Below, in pieces: positions 17,876 to 26,143 of a stretch of 64,000 bases of DNA. The stretch comes from Neobacillus mesonae (lineage in GTDB: Bacteria; Bacillota; Bacilli; Bacillales; Cytobacillaceae), in contig NZ_JAMBNQ010000009.1 of NCBI RefSeq assembly GCF_023715155.1, positions 84,122 to 148,121 on the forward strand. Direction: 5' to 3'. The translations under genes and the position numbers were made by a program. Each line of letters opens with the position of its first letter. Position 1 is the stretch's first letter. Under the pieces are notes generated by a model. The model was not told the origin of the DNA. It searched no databases and saw only the letters and a program-made list of their open reading frames with translations.

Positions 17876-17920
17876 TCCTTATTTCAGATAAACGAATCAG
17901 GCAATGAACGGAGGAGAACC

Positions 17921-18868
17921 ATGACATTTAAACGAAGGAAAATTGCGGTTATTGGTGCTGGTTTTACCGGTACAACAGCTGCTTTGATGCTTGCCCAAAA
18001 AGAACTGGGGGATGTAGTGATTGTAGATATTCCATCGCAAACAAACCCAACTAAAGGGAAGGCGCTTGATATGCTTGAGGCAGGCCCCGTTCAAGGTTTT
18101 AATGCCAATATTACCGGCACCTCCAAGTATGAAGATATCCAGGATGCGGATTTGGTGTTAATTACAGCCGGCCTGCCAAGAAAGCCGGGAATGAGCCGCG
18201 ATGATTTAGTCGCTGTGAATGAGAAGATTATGATCGAGGTTTCGGAGAATGTAAAAAAATTCGCACCAAACAGCTATATTATCGTGTTAAGCAATCCCGT
18301 CGATGCGATGACTTATGTTTGCTACAAAACGACTGGTTTTCCTAAAAACCGTGTCATTGGCCAATCAGGCGTATTAGATACGGCTCGTTTCAACACATTT
18401 GTTGCTCAGGAATTAAATGTATCGGTTGATGATATCAGCGGTTTCGTCCTTGGAGGCCATGGGGATGATATGGTTCCATTGGTCCGCTATTCCTATGCAG
18501 GCGGTATTCCATTGGAAAAAATCCTCCCTCCGGAGAGAATTGAAGCCATTGTGGAAAGAACCCGGAAAGGCGGCGGAGAAATTGTTAACCTCCTTGGGCA
18601 AGGAAGTGCTTACTACGCCCCGGCCGCATCCATGGTTCAAATGGCAGAAGCCATCTTAAAAGATAAAAAGAGAATTTTACCATCCATCGCGTACCTGCAG
18701 GGCGAATACGGCTGCCATGATCTTTACTTAGGTGTGCCGACAATTTTGGGCGGCAATGGAATTGAAAGCATTATAGAGATTCCTCTCACAGCTGAAGAAA
18801 AAGCAGCATTGGACAAATCGGCTCAATCTGTCCAGAATGTCATGTCCATTCTGGTTACTGCAAAATAG
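17921..18868 (+). CDS. mdh: malate dehydrogenase
   Basis: A 315-residue NAD-dependent malate dehydrogenase of the LDH-like Bacillus type. It has the nucleotide loop IGAGFTGTT, the substrate-specificity loop [10 protein letters not shown] with the malate-type Arg residues, [10 protein letters not shown], and the catalytic His in GGHGDDMVP. It lies 45 bases after the shell gene with its own GGAGGAGA and no terminator between, so it is probably on the eut transcript. It may recycle NADH formed by EutE, since no eutG is present. Whether it is the only mdh of the genome cannot be seen here. Confidence 0.93.
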   Translation: MTFKRRKIAVIGAGFTGTTAALMLAQKELGDVVIVDIPSQTNPTKGKALDMLEAGPVQGFNANITGTSKYEDIQDADLVLITAGLPRKPGMSRDDLVAVNEKIMIEVSENVKKFAPNSYIIVLSNPVDAMTYVCYKTTGFPKNRVIGQSGVLDTARFNTFVAQELNVSVDDISGFVLGGHGDDMVPLVRYSYAGGIPLEKILPPERIEAIVERTRKGGGEIVNLLGQGSAYYAPAASMVQMAEAILKDKKRILPSIAYLQGEYGCHDLYLGVPTILGGNGIESIIEIPLTAEEKAALDKSAQSVQNVMSILVTAK

Positions 18869-18883
18869 AAACATAGAGTGTCA

Positions 18884-18915
18884 GGCACCATCTTAATAAG
18901 ATTGGTGCTTTTATT
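18884..18915 (+). terminator. terminator after mdh
   Basis: GGCACCATCTTA pairs with TAAGATTGGTGC (one bulged T), followed by a T-rich stretch. It closes the eut locus. Confidence 0.8.
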
Positions 18916-19259
18916 TTATCTAGTCACAAAACGTCAGTGAATAAAGAATTAGCAGAGTCGCTTGAGAATGCCAAAACCAAGCGTGTTCGCCTAATTAAAA
19001 CGTTCAGCTGGCTGGACATTCCTCGGTTTGTAGTCACCCATCACATATCCTTCTGCACAAATATTCATGAACAATTTTCATCCATTGATTTTTTTATTCC
19101 ATGTAAATTTCCAATACAGCAAAAATATCCACCTGCGGCTATGATCTATCTTTTTATAAAAATTTAACGTCTTTTAGGAAAGGATACAATTCTTTAGTCG
19201 TATCTATATAGGAAGAAATACCTTTTTCAAACAGCAATGTCATATCTCAATCAGGGGTG
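18916..19259. other. intergenic stretch without a recognised gene
   Basis: An open frame at 18937-19167 has no ribosome site and an unconvincing composition. I see no RNA gene or clear repeat here. The last 60 bases presumably hold the promoter of the YARHG gene. Confidence 0.5.
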
Positions 19260-19266
19260 AGGAGCC

Positions 19267-20349
19267 GTGGCCAAATTATGTTCTAACTGTGGCAGGGAAT
19301 TGGGGGCAGAGGATAAATTTTGTACAGAGTGCGGGACAAGGGTGATACAGGTCAATCTATCTTTAGAAAAGGATTCATCATCACCTAATGAAGGTACATT
19401 GTCAAAAAGGCAATCAGGCACAAAAAAGTGGGTACCATTGATCATTACTTTTTCCGTAATAGGGCTTGTGATTGCTGGCATTGCAGCTTATTTCATTATT
19501 GTTTTTCTTAAAGACTCCAGGCAGGATGCTGCTTCGGCTGTTTCTATTCCCGGGAAAACGGTAGAGAATATTTCATTAAAGATGGAAGAAGATAGCAGGC
19601 AGCCAGAAGCCGGCAGGGAGGAGTCAATAATCGAAAGGTATACGAAAAAGCTAAATGCCTTAAAAATCCATACATCTGGAATAGATATTTCTATTGGAGG
19701 TTGGAAAATAATAAGCGAGAATGGAAGAGTATCATTAGATGCCTCCCAGATTCCGGCAAAAGATTTAGCACGAATTTTTGACTTGTATGATACAGGGAAC
19801 GTAAAAGCTTTGAAAAACTGGGCGAAAGACGTGTATTACATAGCGGAAGATTTGTCACAGGAGCTTAATGACAAATGGTCGATTGAAGCAGGCAATACAT
19901 GTGTTTCAGAGTATCCAGCAACACTTTCTAATGCCGATCTATCAGCCTATTCTGGTTCATGCGGCTATTCCATCCCCGTTTTGACTGGAACGGAAAAGGA
20001 TGATTTATCATTAGTTATCCATACCAGCGTATTCGGCAAAGCAAATGATACTTCACCCCCGCCCGCGCCAAGCCCGGTTCCTCTATCGGGTGAGTTTATT
20101 TTTCCTTATAGTGATGTGCTGAGGTTAACAGAGAGTGAAATCGCGCCGCTTTCACTCAGCCAGCTCAGGCTGGCGCGAAATGAAATTTATGCCCGCCATG
20201 GCTATATTTTTAAATCTGCGGATTTACGGGAATATTTTTCAAATAAGTTATGGTATTACCAGGATCCATCCTTTGATGAAACGTCCTTAAATAACGTTGA
20301 AAAATATAATGTGGAATTGATTAAGAATAGGGAAAGTTTCCTTAAGTGA
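19267..20349 (+). CDS. membrane-anchored zinc-ribbon protein with YARHG domain
   Basis: 360 residues starting at GTG with GTGAGGAG upstream. An N-terminal zinc ribbon (CSNCGRE...CTECG, Cys pairs near 5/8 and 20/23) is followed by a basic stretch and a single transmembrane helix at about residues 55-80. An extracytoplasmic region of about 200 residues leads to a C-terminal YARHG domain (LRLARNEIYARHGYIF) near 293-355. The layout suggests a cytosolic zinc finger, one membrane pass and an external YARHG module thought to act at the cell surface. Substrate and partner unknown; it is monocistronic. Confidence 0.8.
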   Translation: MAKLCSNCGRELGAEDKFCTECGTRVIQVNLSLEKDSSSPNEGTLSKRQSGTKKWVPLIITFSVIGLVIAGIAAYFIIVFLKDSRQDAASAVSIPGKTVENISLKMEEDSRQPEAGREESIIERYTKKLNALKIHTSGIDISIGGWKIISENGRVSLDASQIPAKDLARIFDLYDTGNVKALKNWAKDVYYIAEDLSQELNDKWSIEAGNTCVSEYPATLSNADLSAYSGSCGYSIPVLTGTEKDDLSLVIHTSVFGKANDTSPPPAPSPVPLSGEFIFPYSDVLRLTESEIAPLSLSQLRLARNEIYARHGYIFKSADLREYFSNKLWYYQDPSFDETSLNNVEKYNVELIKNRESFLK

Positions 20350-20409
20350 GGAGGAGAGCAGGGAGTTCGAAGGGGAGCAATTATTAATAAGTAAATGTGA
20401 AGTTTATGC

Positions 20410-20439
20410 AAAAACCAAGGGAAATCCCCTTGGTTTTTT
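20410..20439 (+). terminator. terminator after the YARHG gene
   Basis: AAAACCAAGGG pairs with CCCTTGGTTTT followed by more T. It is symmetrical, so it can also stop the leftward small gene at 20450. Confidence 0.9.
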
Positions 20440-20449
20440 AGAAGAAAAA

Positions 20450-20674
20450 TTACCGCCATGGGGGTCTCCATCCAGGAACTCCGTATTGGCTATAAGGTGT
20501 TGGCAGTTGAGGATATGATGTGTTGTGATGATTAGGGTTATTTTGGGAGGTTGGGTAATGCTGCGGCGAGTGTCCTAAAGTATGGTGATTATATTGGGCC
20601 ATACAGCCTCCGCCAGGTTGTCCGGGATGTGGACCTGTAACAATATGATGCGACAATTTTTTCACCTCTTTCAT
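20450..20674 (-). CDS. small His/Pro/Asn/Gln-rich protein
   Basis: A 74-residue protein unusually rich in His, Pro, Asn, Gln and Tyr, with one Cys in PGGGCMAQ and a PGWRPPWR tail. The ATG at 20674 has no good ribosome site. A TTG at 20656 is preceded by AGAGGTG at correct spacing and would give 68 residues. The composition resembles Bacillus spore-coat-type proteins, but I cannot assign a family. It is convergent with the YARHG gene and shares its terminator. Confidence 0.55.
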   Translation of the reverse strand: MKEVKKLSHHIVTGPHPGQPGGGCMAQYNHHTLGHSPQHYPTSQNNPNHHNTSYPQLPTPYSQYGVPGWRPPWR

Positions 20675-20900
20675 GTGCTGTAATATATTTTATGAGAAAA
20701 AAACAATGGCGTGTCCATTTTGACATGGGGAAGGTGCCTTTTTCTATTTAAATGGATGGCTAGTTTTTTATATGCCTTGTTTTTCTGGTTCATAGTTTAT
20801 TAGAATTTGACGGAACCGCATTTGGTGATGCAGAATTTGGTCTTGGTGATATCCCTTTTGGTGATTTTTTGAAACTAACCGTGTCCGTGTAATCCAGCAG
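20675..20900. other. intergenic stretch with possible coding relic
   Basis: A startless plus frame at about 20769-20890 would read a Phe-Gly-Asp-rich tail (FGDAEFGLGDIPFGDF) ending at a TAA near 20890. No ribosome site or start is present, so this may be a gene remnant or chance. Nothing else is recognised. Confidence 0.3.
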
Positions 20901-20926
20901 AAAAAGCATGGGGCAGATCCCATGCT
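20901..20926 (-). terminator. possible leftward terminator
   Basis: GCATGGG/CCCATGC stem, followed on the reverse strand by a run of T. It lies at the left end of the 52-bp repeat array. Confidence 0.45.
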
Positions 20927-20983
20927 TCATTTGCTAGATGAAAATAATTTTATGAAAGACACTTTACCAGTTATAGGACAGAA

Positions 20984-21890
20984 TTTTGTCCTTCATGAGT
21001 ATGATGAAGGACACCTAACAGTTTAGAAGGCAAGTTTTTGTCCTTCATGAGCGTGATGAAGGACAAATCCCAGTTTAGAAGGCAGGATTTTGTCCTTCAT
21101 AAGCGGGATGAAGGACAAATCCCAGTTTAGAAGGCAGGGTTTTGTCCTTCATAAGCGGGATGAAAGACAAATCCCAGTTTAGAAGGCAAGATTTTGTCCT
21201 TCATAAGCGGGATGAAAGACAAATCCCAGTTTAGAAGGCAGGGTTTTGTCCTTCATAAGCGGGATGAAAGACAAATCCCAGTTTAGAAGGCAAGATTTTG
21301 TCCTTCATGAGCGGGATGAAGGACACTTCATAGTTTAGAAGGCAGGGTTTTGTCCTTCATGAACCAGATGAAGGCCACTTTCCAGTTTAGAAGGCAAGTT
21401 TTTGTCCTTCATGAGCGTGATGAAGGACACATCCCAGTTTAGAAGGCAGGGTTTTGTCCTTCATGAACCAGATGAAGGACACCTTTCAGTTTTAAGGCAA
21501 GATTTTGTCCTTCATGAGTGTGATGAAGGACAAATCCCAGTTTAGAAGGCAGGGTTTTGTCCTTCATAAGCGGGATGAAAGACAAATCCCAGTTTAGAAG
21601 GCAAGATTTTGTCCTTCATGAGCGGGATGAAGGACACTTCATAGTTTAGAAGGCTAGGATTTGTCCTTCATGAGCGTGATGAAGGACAAATCCCAGTTTA
21701 GAAGGCAAGATTTTGTCCTTCATAAGCGGGATGAAAGACAAATCCCAGTTTAGAAGGCAAGATTTTGTCCTTCATGAACCAGATGAAGGCCACTTTCCAG
21801 TTTGTAAGACAAGGATTAGTCCTTCATGAACCGGATGAAAGACACTTTACCTGTACCAAGCCAACGTTTTGTCTTTCACATCCCTAATCC
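20984..21890. repeat. array of about 18 tandem 52-bp hairpin repeats
   Basis: The invariant GTCCTTCAT begins at 20989, 21040, 21092, 21144, 21196, 21248, 21300, 21352, 21404, 21456, 21507, 21559, 21611, 21663, 21715, 21767, 21819 and, as GTCTTTCAC, 21871. Steps are 52 bp with two of 51. Each unit has a dyad GTCCTTCAT-7 nt-ATGAAGGAC, followed by a conserved spacer CAGTTTAGAAGGCA. Differences between units are point changes (for example GAGCGTG, AAGCGGG or GAACCAG in the loop). It is non-coding and lies downstream of convergent genes. The whole unit is conserved, unlike CRISPR. Confidence 0.95.
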
Positions 21891-21910
21891 CTAAGCCGCC
21901 CTTGATCTCT

Positions 21911-22048
21911 TCACCCCTTCATACGTTCGGGCAGGCTTTGAATCGACTGGACCACTAAATCAAGTTTTGATTCAATACGATAAAGCAGATAAAGGGTCAC
22001 GACGATGGGGAAGCCGACTTCACTGATGAGCGGAATGATTTGTTCCAC
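21911..22048 (-). CDS. YvrJ family small protein
   Basis: A 45-residue protein starting at GTG (22046-22048) with GAAAGGAGTG upstream. It reads MEQIIPLISEVGFPIVVTLY then LLYRIESKLD, a short N-terminal hydrophobic helix and an amphipathic tail. This matches the YvrJ family of tiny membrane proteins that occur with DUF1659 and DUF2922 genes, as here. Function unknown; possibly a membrane anchor. Confidence 0.8.
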   Translation of the reverse strand: MEQIIPLISEVGFPIVVTLYLLYRIESKLDLVVQSIQSLPERMKG

Positions 22049-22072
22049 AGCGCTTCACTCCTTTCTTTTTTG

Positions 22073-22108
22073 TAAAAAAGAGACCGGATTCCATCACGAA
22101 ATCCGGCC
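22073..22108 (-). terminator. leftward terminator between DUF2922 and YvrJ genes
   Basis: CCGGATT/AATCCGG stem with a TCTCTTTTTT tract on the reverse strand. It may partly separate YvrJ expression from the upstream genes. Confidence 0.7.
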
Positions 22109-22117
22109 CCTTCTCTG

Positions 22118-22336
22118 TTAGTTTATTTCATAATCGGTCACGTTTCTTTCTACGACTCTTGCCCCTTTTACTACGGCAAGATTCCCGCTGGCAGTGGAGA
22201 AAATATCAGCCGCAATAATTTGTTCCATAGCTGACTTCACCGCAGCCTCATCAATCGGCTCCTTCGGATTATCAATCGTTACATTAGCCGACTTTCCAAA
22301 CTCAGTACCAAACTGCAATTCTAATGTTTTCGCCAT
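22118..22336 (-). CDS. DUF2922 domain protein
   Basis: A 72-residue cytosolic protein with the DUF2922 pattern (LELQFGTEFGKSANVTIDNPK, then DIFSTASGNLAVVKGARVVER). GGAGGTGA lies upstream of the ATG. The family is confined mostly to Bacilli and has no known function. Its neighbours DUF1659 and YvrJ recur together, suggesting a joint role. Confidence 0.85.
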   Translation of the reverse strand: MAKTLELQFGTEFGKSANVTIDNPKEPIDEAAVKSAMEQIIAADIFSTASGNLAVVKGARVVERNVTDYEIN

Positions 22337-22355
22337 TCTCTTTCACCTCCTTCAG

Positions 22356-22399
22356 TTTCAGGCCCACTCGTGGCCATTTGTCCATGCGGGGGCCTGAAA
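22356..22399. other. long hairpin between DUF1659 and DUF2922 genes
   Basis: TTTCAGGCCC pairs with GGGCCTGAAA around a loop of about 24 bases. On the plus strand it is followed by TTTTT. On the leftward mRNA it lies just upstream of the DUF2922 ribosome site with no T-run, so it could be a processing or stability element there. Confidence 0.5.
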
Positions 22400-22436
22400 T
22401 TTTTCATTGTTCCCCAGCCATCCCTATACTTCTAGA

Positions 22437-22658
22437 TTATTGGCCTAGGATTTCTGAGCTGTCATTACGCTCAAGATTATACAGCGTGTCATTGGTTAGT
22501 CCAGAAATAGCTGTGCCTGCTTGGAATAATTGATCAGCAGTGGACTCTTTTTTGACATTGCTAAACGTTTTGGATTTTAGAATGGGTTTCCCTTCTTCAT
22601 CCATACCCACCTGGAATACCAGGCGGAACTTTGTACCAGTTAATAATGCTTGTGCCAT
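22437..22658 (-). CDS. DUF1659 domain protein
   Basis: A 73-residue protein matching DUF1659 (GTKFRLVFQVGMDEEGKPIL, then KSKTFSNVKKESTADQLFQA). GAAAGGAGGTGA is an excellent ribosome site. First gene of the leftward DUF1659-DUF2922-YvrJ group. Function unknown. Confidence 0.85.
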   Translation of the reverse strand: MAQALLTGTKFRLVFQVGMDEEGKPILKSKTFSNVKKESTADQLFQAGTAISGLTNDTLYNLERNDSSEILGQ

Positions 22659-23029
22659 GGTCTATCACCTCCTTTCACTTTCTATATAGGAAAAAATGAG
22701 TGTAAAGGACAGGGAGGGGACAATTTTTTTCTAAAAGTATTTGAACTTCATATGGTCAATGGAAGAACCGAACGAATTTCATAGAAATAAAGATTGAAAC
22801 GAAGGCTGGGCTGAACCAATGAAATGGATTTATTTTAAGAATAATTGAACGAACACGTGAATGTTGGCGGGAAGAACAGGGAAGAGAGGAATTACCGCTT
22901 CCCTGCATTGTTATTGAAAGCATTTTATTGCCCCTTTCTTCCATTATTGTCAATCTGTTTAGATTGACTCATATTATGCATTCATATATCATGAAATCGA
23001 GATATTTTTTAAAAGGAGTTTTTAGTATC

Positions 23030-23662
23030 ATGAATGTATTAGTAGTAAAAGCAAATAATCGTCCAGCCTCTCAGGCTGTTTCTAGTAAAATGTATGAAAC
23101 CTTCATGGAAAATCTGGAAGGTGTGAATGTCACGACTTATGATGTGTTCGCAGAGGACATGCCTTACATGGGGCAGGAATTATTCGGTGCACTTGGAAAA
23201 CTGCAATCCGGTGAAGAGTTGTCTGAAAGCGAGAAACGTATTGTTGAAGCAAGACAAAAAGCCATGGATGCTGTAACAGCAGCGGACGTTGTGGTATTTG
23301 ACTTCCCATTATGGAACTTAACCATTCCAGCTAAATTACAGACGTTTATCGATTATGTATATGCTGCAGGATTCTCATTTAAATATTCAAAAGAAGGCCA
23401 ATTAATCCCATTGTTGACAGATAAAAAGGCAGTTATTTTAAGTGCCCGCGGCGGTGTGTACTCAACACCTGAGACTGCACCAATGGAAATGGCAGCCACT
23501 TATATCAAAAATGTTGTCGGCGGCGTCTTCGGTATGGAAATCGTGGATGAAGTCATCATCGAAGGTCATAATGCAGAGCCGGATAAAGCCGAAGCCATTA
23601 TTGCTGAAGGCTTAAATAGAGTAGCAGAGTCAGCTAAAAAGCTTTCTGCAGTAACAGTTTAA
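23030..23662 (+). CDS. azoR: FMN-dependent NADH-azoreductase
   Basis: A 210-residue flavodoxin-fold quinone/azo reductase. The N-terminal VLVVKANNRP phosphate-loop region, FDFPLWNLTIPAKLQTFIDY and SARGGVYST motifs are those of the AzoR/AcpD family, which reduces azo dyes and quinones by two-electron transfer from NADH. The start at 23030 is supported by AAAAGGAG; the frame is open from 22928 without a site. Monocistronic, with its own terminator. Confidence 0.9.
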   Translation: MNVLVVKANNRPASQAVSSKMYETFMENLEGVNVTTYDVFAEDMPYMGQELFGALGKLQSGEELSESEKRIVEARQKAMDAVTAADVVVFDFPLWNLTIPAKLQTFIDYVYAAGFSFKYSKEGQLIPLLTDKKAVILSARGGVYSTPETAPMEMAATYIKNVVGGVFGMEIVDEVIIEGHNAEPDKAEAIIAEGLNRVAESAKKLSAVTV

Positions 23663-23663
23663 G

Positions 23664-23700
23664 AAATAAAGCATGGGTTTTAATCCATGCTTTATTTTTA
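23664..23700 (+). terminator. terminator after azoR
   Basis: AAATAAAGCATGG pairs with CCATGCTTTATTT, followed by T. Confidence 0.88.
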
Positions 23701-23842
23701 TATCATCTATTCGTTATGGAAAGCATCGCCGGTATTTTCATCCTCGAAGGAAAAGCGTTTGTTTTTTCAAGGAGGGCCCAGCCAGTTTTGTATCCTTAGG
23801 TAACTTGCTCTAGAAGCGATGGCTATGAAACATCTCGATGCT

Positions 23843-23897
23843 AAAAAACCTTCGGCTCTAAAAGTCAAAAGCGACTTTCAGGGCCGAAGGTTTTTTG
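23843..23897. terminator. strong bidirectional terminator hairpin
   Basis: AAAAAACCTTCGGC pairs with GCCGAAGGTTTTTT, with an inner AAAGTC/GACTTT stem. The surrounding 23704-24000 stretch holds no gene that I can recognise. Confidence 0.8.
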
Positions 23898-24000
23898 CTG
23901 GCCTTTAGGCTGATCACTAAAGAAAGCTGCTGATAATATTCAGCACTGGAACAAGCAGTTTTTTATTCTCAGGTCAGGCATTTTAGCTTGAGCTTATTTA

Positions 24001-24372
24001 TTATTGAACCAAAGTAGGTCCTACCAGCGATTCAGGCGGCTGGCCAAGGGCAAGGAGGCTTAGTTTGGCATATCCGTTTTTCTTGTAATTTGAGAAGATA
24101 TCTTTTAAATATTGAATATCATCTTCATTTTGCAGCTTTTGAATTTCCTTTTTATACAATCGAATCACAGAGCCATAGACAAAATCAGGAGTATTTTCTC
24201 CGGGATCTTCATTCATTAACAGGCATCCCATGTATTGATATTTGAAATGAAGTGCCCGTGTAAGATAGACGATATCTATGAATTTCTCAAAAAGAACTGG
24301 ATTTTTTCGTTGAAAAAAAGTAAGTTCAGCTTTTGCAGAAGTGAGATCGTTAATATTTGATAAGGTTAGCAT
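24001..24372 (-). CDS. hypothetical protein
   Basis: A 123-residue soluble, mostly helical protein that I do not recognise. GGAGGGA lies 8-9 bases before the ATG, so it looks genuinely translated. Composition is balanced, with no signal peptide, membrane helix or Cys pair. It is followed on the same strand by nothing obvious and preceded by the thioesterase gene. Confidence 0.65.
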   Translation of the reverse strand: MLTLSNINDLTSAKAELTFFQRKNPVLFEKFIDIVYLTRALHFKYQYMGCLLMNEDPGENTPDFVYGSVIRLYKKEIQKLQNEDDIQYLKDIFSNYKKNGYAKLSLLALGQPPESLVGPTLVQ

Positions 24373-24472
24373 TAATATTTCCCTCCTAATTATATATCCC
24401 GTATGAGTCCGATTGGTGCAGCTTACATTTAGTGAAGCGGGATGGAAAAATCCCCGCTTATTGATGTTTCAC

Positions 24473-24988
24473 TTAATCCCAAGGTTTATCTAATGAAATG
24501 TATTCTGCTAGTTCTTTACTCTTTGTTCTTCTTAATTTTCGAATTTCAGCTCGTTCTTTGGCTGTTTCATAGAGGAATTTTTCCTCTTCAGTTTCTGGAA
24601 TCACACCCGGCACTGGAACTGGTTTTTTATTTTCATCGAGAGCGACAAAAGTTAAAAAGGCAGTTGCTGCGATACGGCGGTCACCTGTACTGATATCTTC
24701 TGCAATAACCTTACAAAAGATTTCCATTGAGGTTCTTCCTGTAAATGAAACAAATGATTCAACACAAACAGAATCTGTCTGATGAATCGGACATAGAAAG
24801 TCAATTGAATCGGTAGAAGCTGTTACACACTCTTTTACCCTGGAATGTCTGCGGGCTGATAATGTGGCAGCATCATCCAATTTTTTCATTAAGATTCCAC
24901 CAAATAGTGTATTATAGTTATTTAAATCACAAGATAATACTTGTGCAGTATTTACAATCCGGCTTTCACTCGCTTTTTTTGCATTCAT
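24473..24988 (-). CDS. acyl-CoA thioesterase, hotdog fold (YkhA-like)
   Basis: A 171-residue hotdog thioesterase. NTLFGGILMKKLDDAATLSA carries the conserved Asp of the helix, followed by TASTDSIDFLCPI and SFTGRTSMEI. It hydrolyses acyl-CoA to free acid and CoA. The frame extends back to 25042, but the ATG at 24988 has GGGAG upstream and gives the normal N terminus. The C-terminal 35-residue charged tail is typical of Bacillus members. Confidence 0.88.
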   Translation of the reverse strand: MNAKKASESRIVNTAQVLSCDLNNYNTLFGGILMKKLDDAATLSARRHSRVKECVTASTDSIDFLCPIHQTDSVCVESFVSFTGRTSMEIFCKVIAEDISTGDRRIAATAFLTFVALDENKKPVPVPGVIPETEEEKFLYETAKERAEIRKLRRTKSKELAEYISLDKPWD

Positions 24989-25178
24989 TTCTATTAGTCT
25001 CCCTTTCCATTTTGGATTGTAGAAAAAACCCTGTATCCACATTGGTAAAAGGATTTTTTGTTACGAACACAAGTGTATGCCTTATGATCGATATTGTAAA
25101 ATGGTTATATTTCATCCATAGTATAGATGGTATCTATGTAAATGCTACCAAAGATTCTATGGGTAAATAGTTGGATAA

Positions 25179-25216
25179 TAAAAAAAGACCGCTTTTTCCT
25201 AAAAAGAAAAAACAGT
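25179..25216 (-). terminator. leftward terminator of the LysR gene
   Basis: GACTGTTTTTTC pairs with GAAAAAGCGGTC (with G-T pairs) on the reverse strand, followed by seven T. Confidence 0.7.
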
Positions 25217-26112
25217 CACGATTTTACTCCTGCTTCTTGTTTCATGAAAGAAAGCCATTCTTTCGCCGCATAAGAGAGATATTGTTCTTTACTCCAGATG
25301 ATCGCTAAATGCCAAGAGATGGTTGGATTTACAATTCTAATTGCTTTTACATGTTCCGGCAGGTCGAGGGTTATACTTTCCGGCAGCAGCGCAATTCCAA
25401 GGTGATTTGAAACCATTTCCTTTATAAAGGACTGCTGAGAGCTTTCGGAGATAATGATTGGTTGAAAACCAAGATTGGTGCATGACAAGATAATCCGATC
25501 ATTTAAAGCAAAATCTTTATTAAATAATATAAAGGATTCTTGGGCCAATTCGACTAAATTGACTTCTTCACGTGATGCTAATGGGTGTGATGCAGGAAGG
25601 ATAAGCTTCAAATCTTCTTCCAGTATTGAACAATAATCAAACAATTCAGGCCTGGTTGGGAGGACGACAATTCCTACATCAAGCAGGTTATTTTGTACTG
25701 CCTCTTCAATTTTTTTGGAGCCATCTTCAACTAATTGAAAGGTAATGCCAGGATATTTTTCATGAAATTTGCCTAAGATTTTGAGAAAATCCTGGGCATC
25801 AAAAATAGGGGGGAGCCCGATGCGAATATGTCCCTTTTTGAGACCGAACAGGTTATCAAGATCCGTACTTAAATTTTCCATCGCATGATTAATCAGTTTG
25901 GCATGCTCCAGGATAACCCGGCCGGCGTCTGTCAATGTTAACTGCTTTCGTGACCGATCAAAAAGAACAACTCCCAGTTCTTCTTCTAGATTTTTGATCA
26001 TTTTGCTGATTGTCGGCTGAGTAATAAATAGTTCATCCGCTGCCCGCGAAAAACTATTCAGCCTTGCTACTTCAAGAAAATACTGCAAATGCTTAATATC
26101 CACTTCATTCAC
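25216..26112 (-). CDS. LysR family transcriptional regulator
   Basis: 298 residues. The winged helix-turn-helix is at residues 4-63 (LQYFLEVARLNSFSRAADEL, then FITQPTISKMIKNLEEELGV). A periplasmic-binding-like effector domain follows (IGLPPIFDAQDFLKILGKFH). Similarity in style is to the CidR/CynR group. Its target is not evident: the adjacent thioesterase and GDPD genes are on the same strand, not divergent. Confidence 0.9.
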   Translation of the reverse strand: MNEVDIKHLQYFLEVARLNSFSRAADELFITQPTISKMIKNLEEELGVVLFDRSRKQLTLTDAGRVILEHAKLINHAMENLSTDLDNLFGLKKGHIRIGLPPIFDAQDFLKILGKFHEKYPGITFQLVEDGSKKIEEAVQNNLLDVGIVVLPTRPELFDYCSILEEDLKLILPASHPLASREEVNLVELAQESFILFNKDFALNDRIILSCTNLGFQPIIISESSQQSFIKEMVSNHLGIALLPESITLDLPEHVKAIRIVNPTISWHLAIIWSKEQYLSYAAKEWLSFMKQEAGVKS

Positions 26113-26143
26113 TCACCTTATCGAAGATTGCAGACTTCACTTT

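Noticed and set aside
18937..19167. 76-codon plus-strand ORF after mdh
   Set aside because: No ribosome site, follows a terminator without a promoter, and unconvincing composition.
20984..21890. CRISPR array
   Set aside because: The full 52-bp unit is conserved; there are no variable spacers between constant repeats and no cas genes nearby.
21911..22658. Prophage remnant
   Set aside because: DUF1659, DUF2922 and YvrJ are ordinary small chromosomal genes of Bacilli; no phage structural or integrase gene accompanies them.
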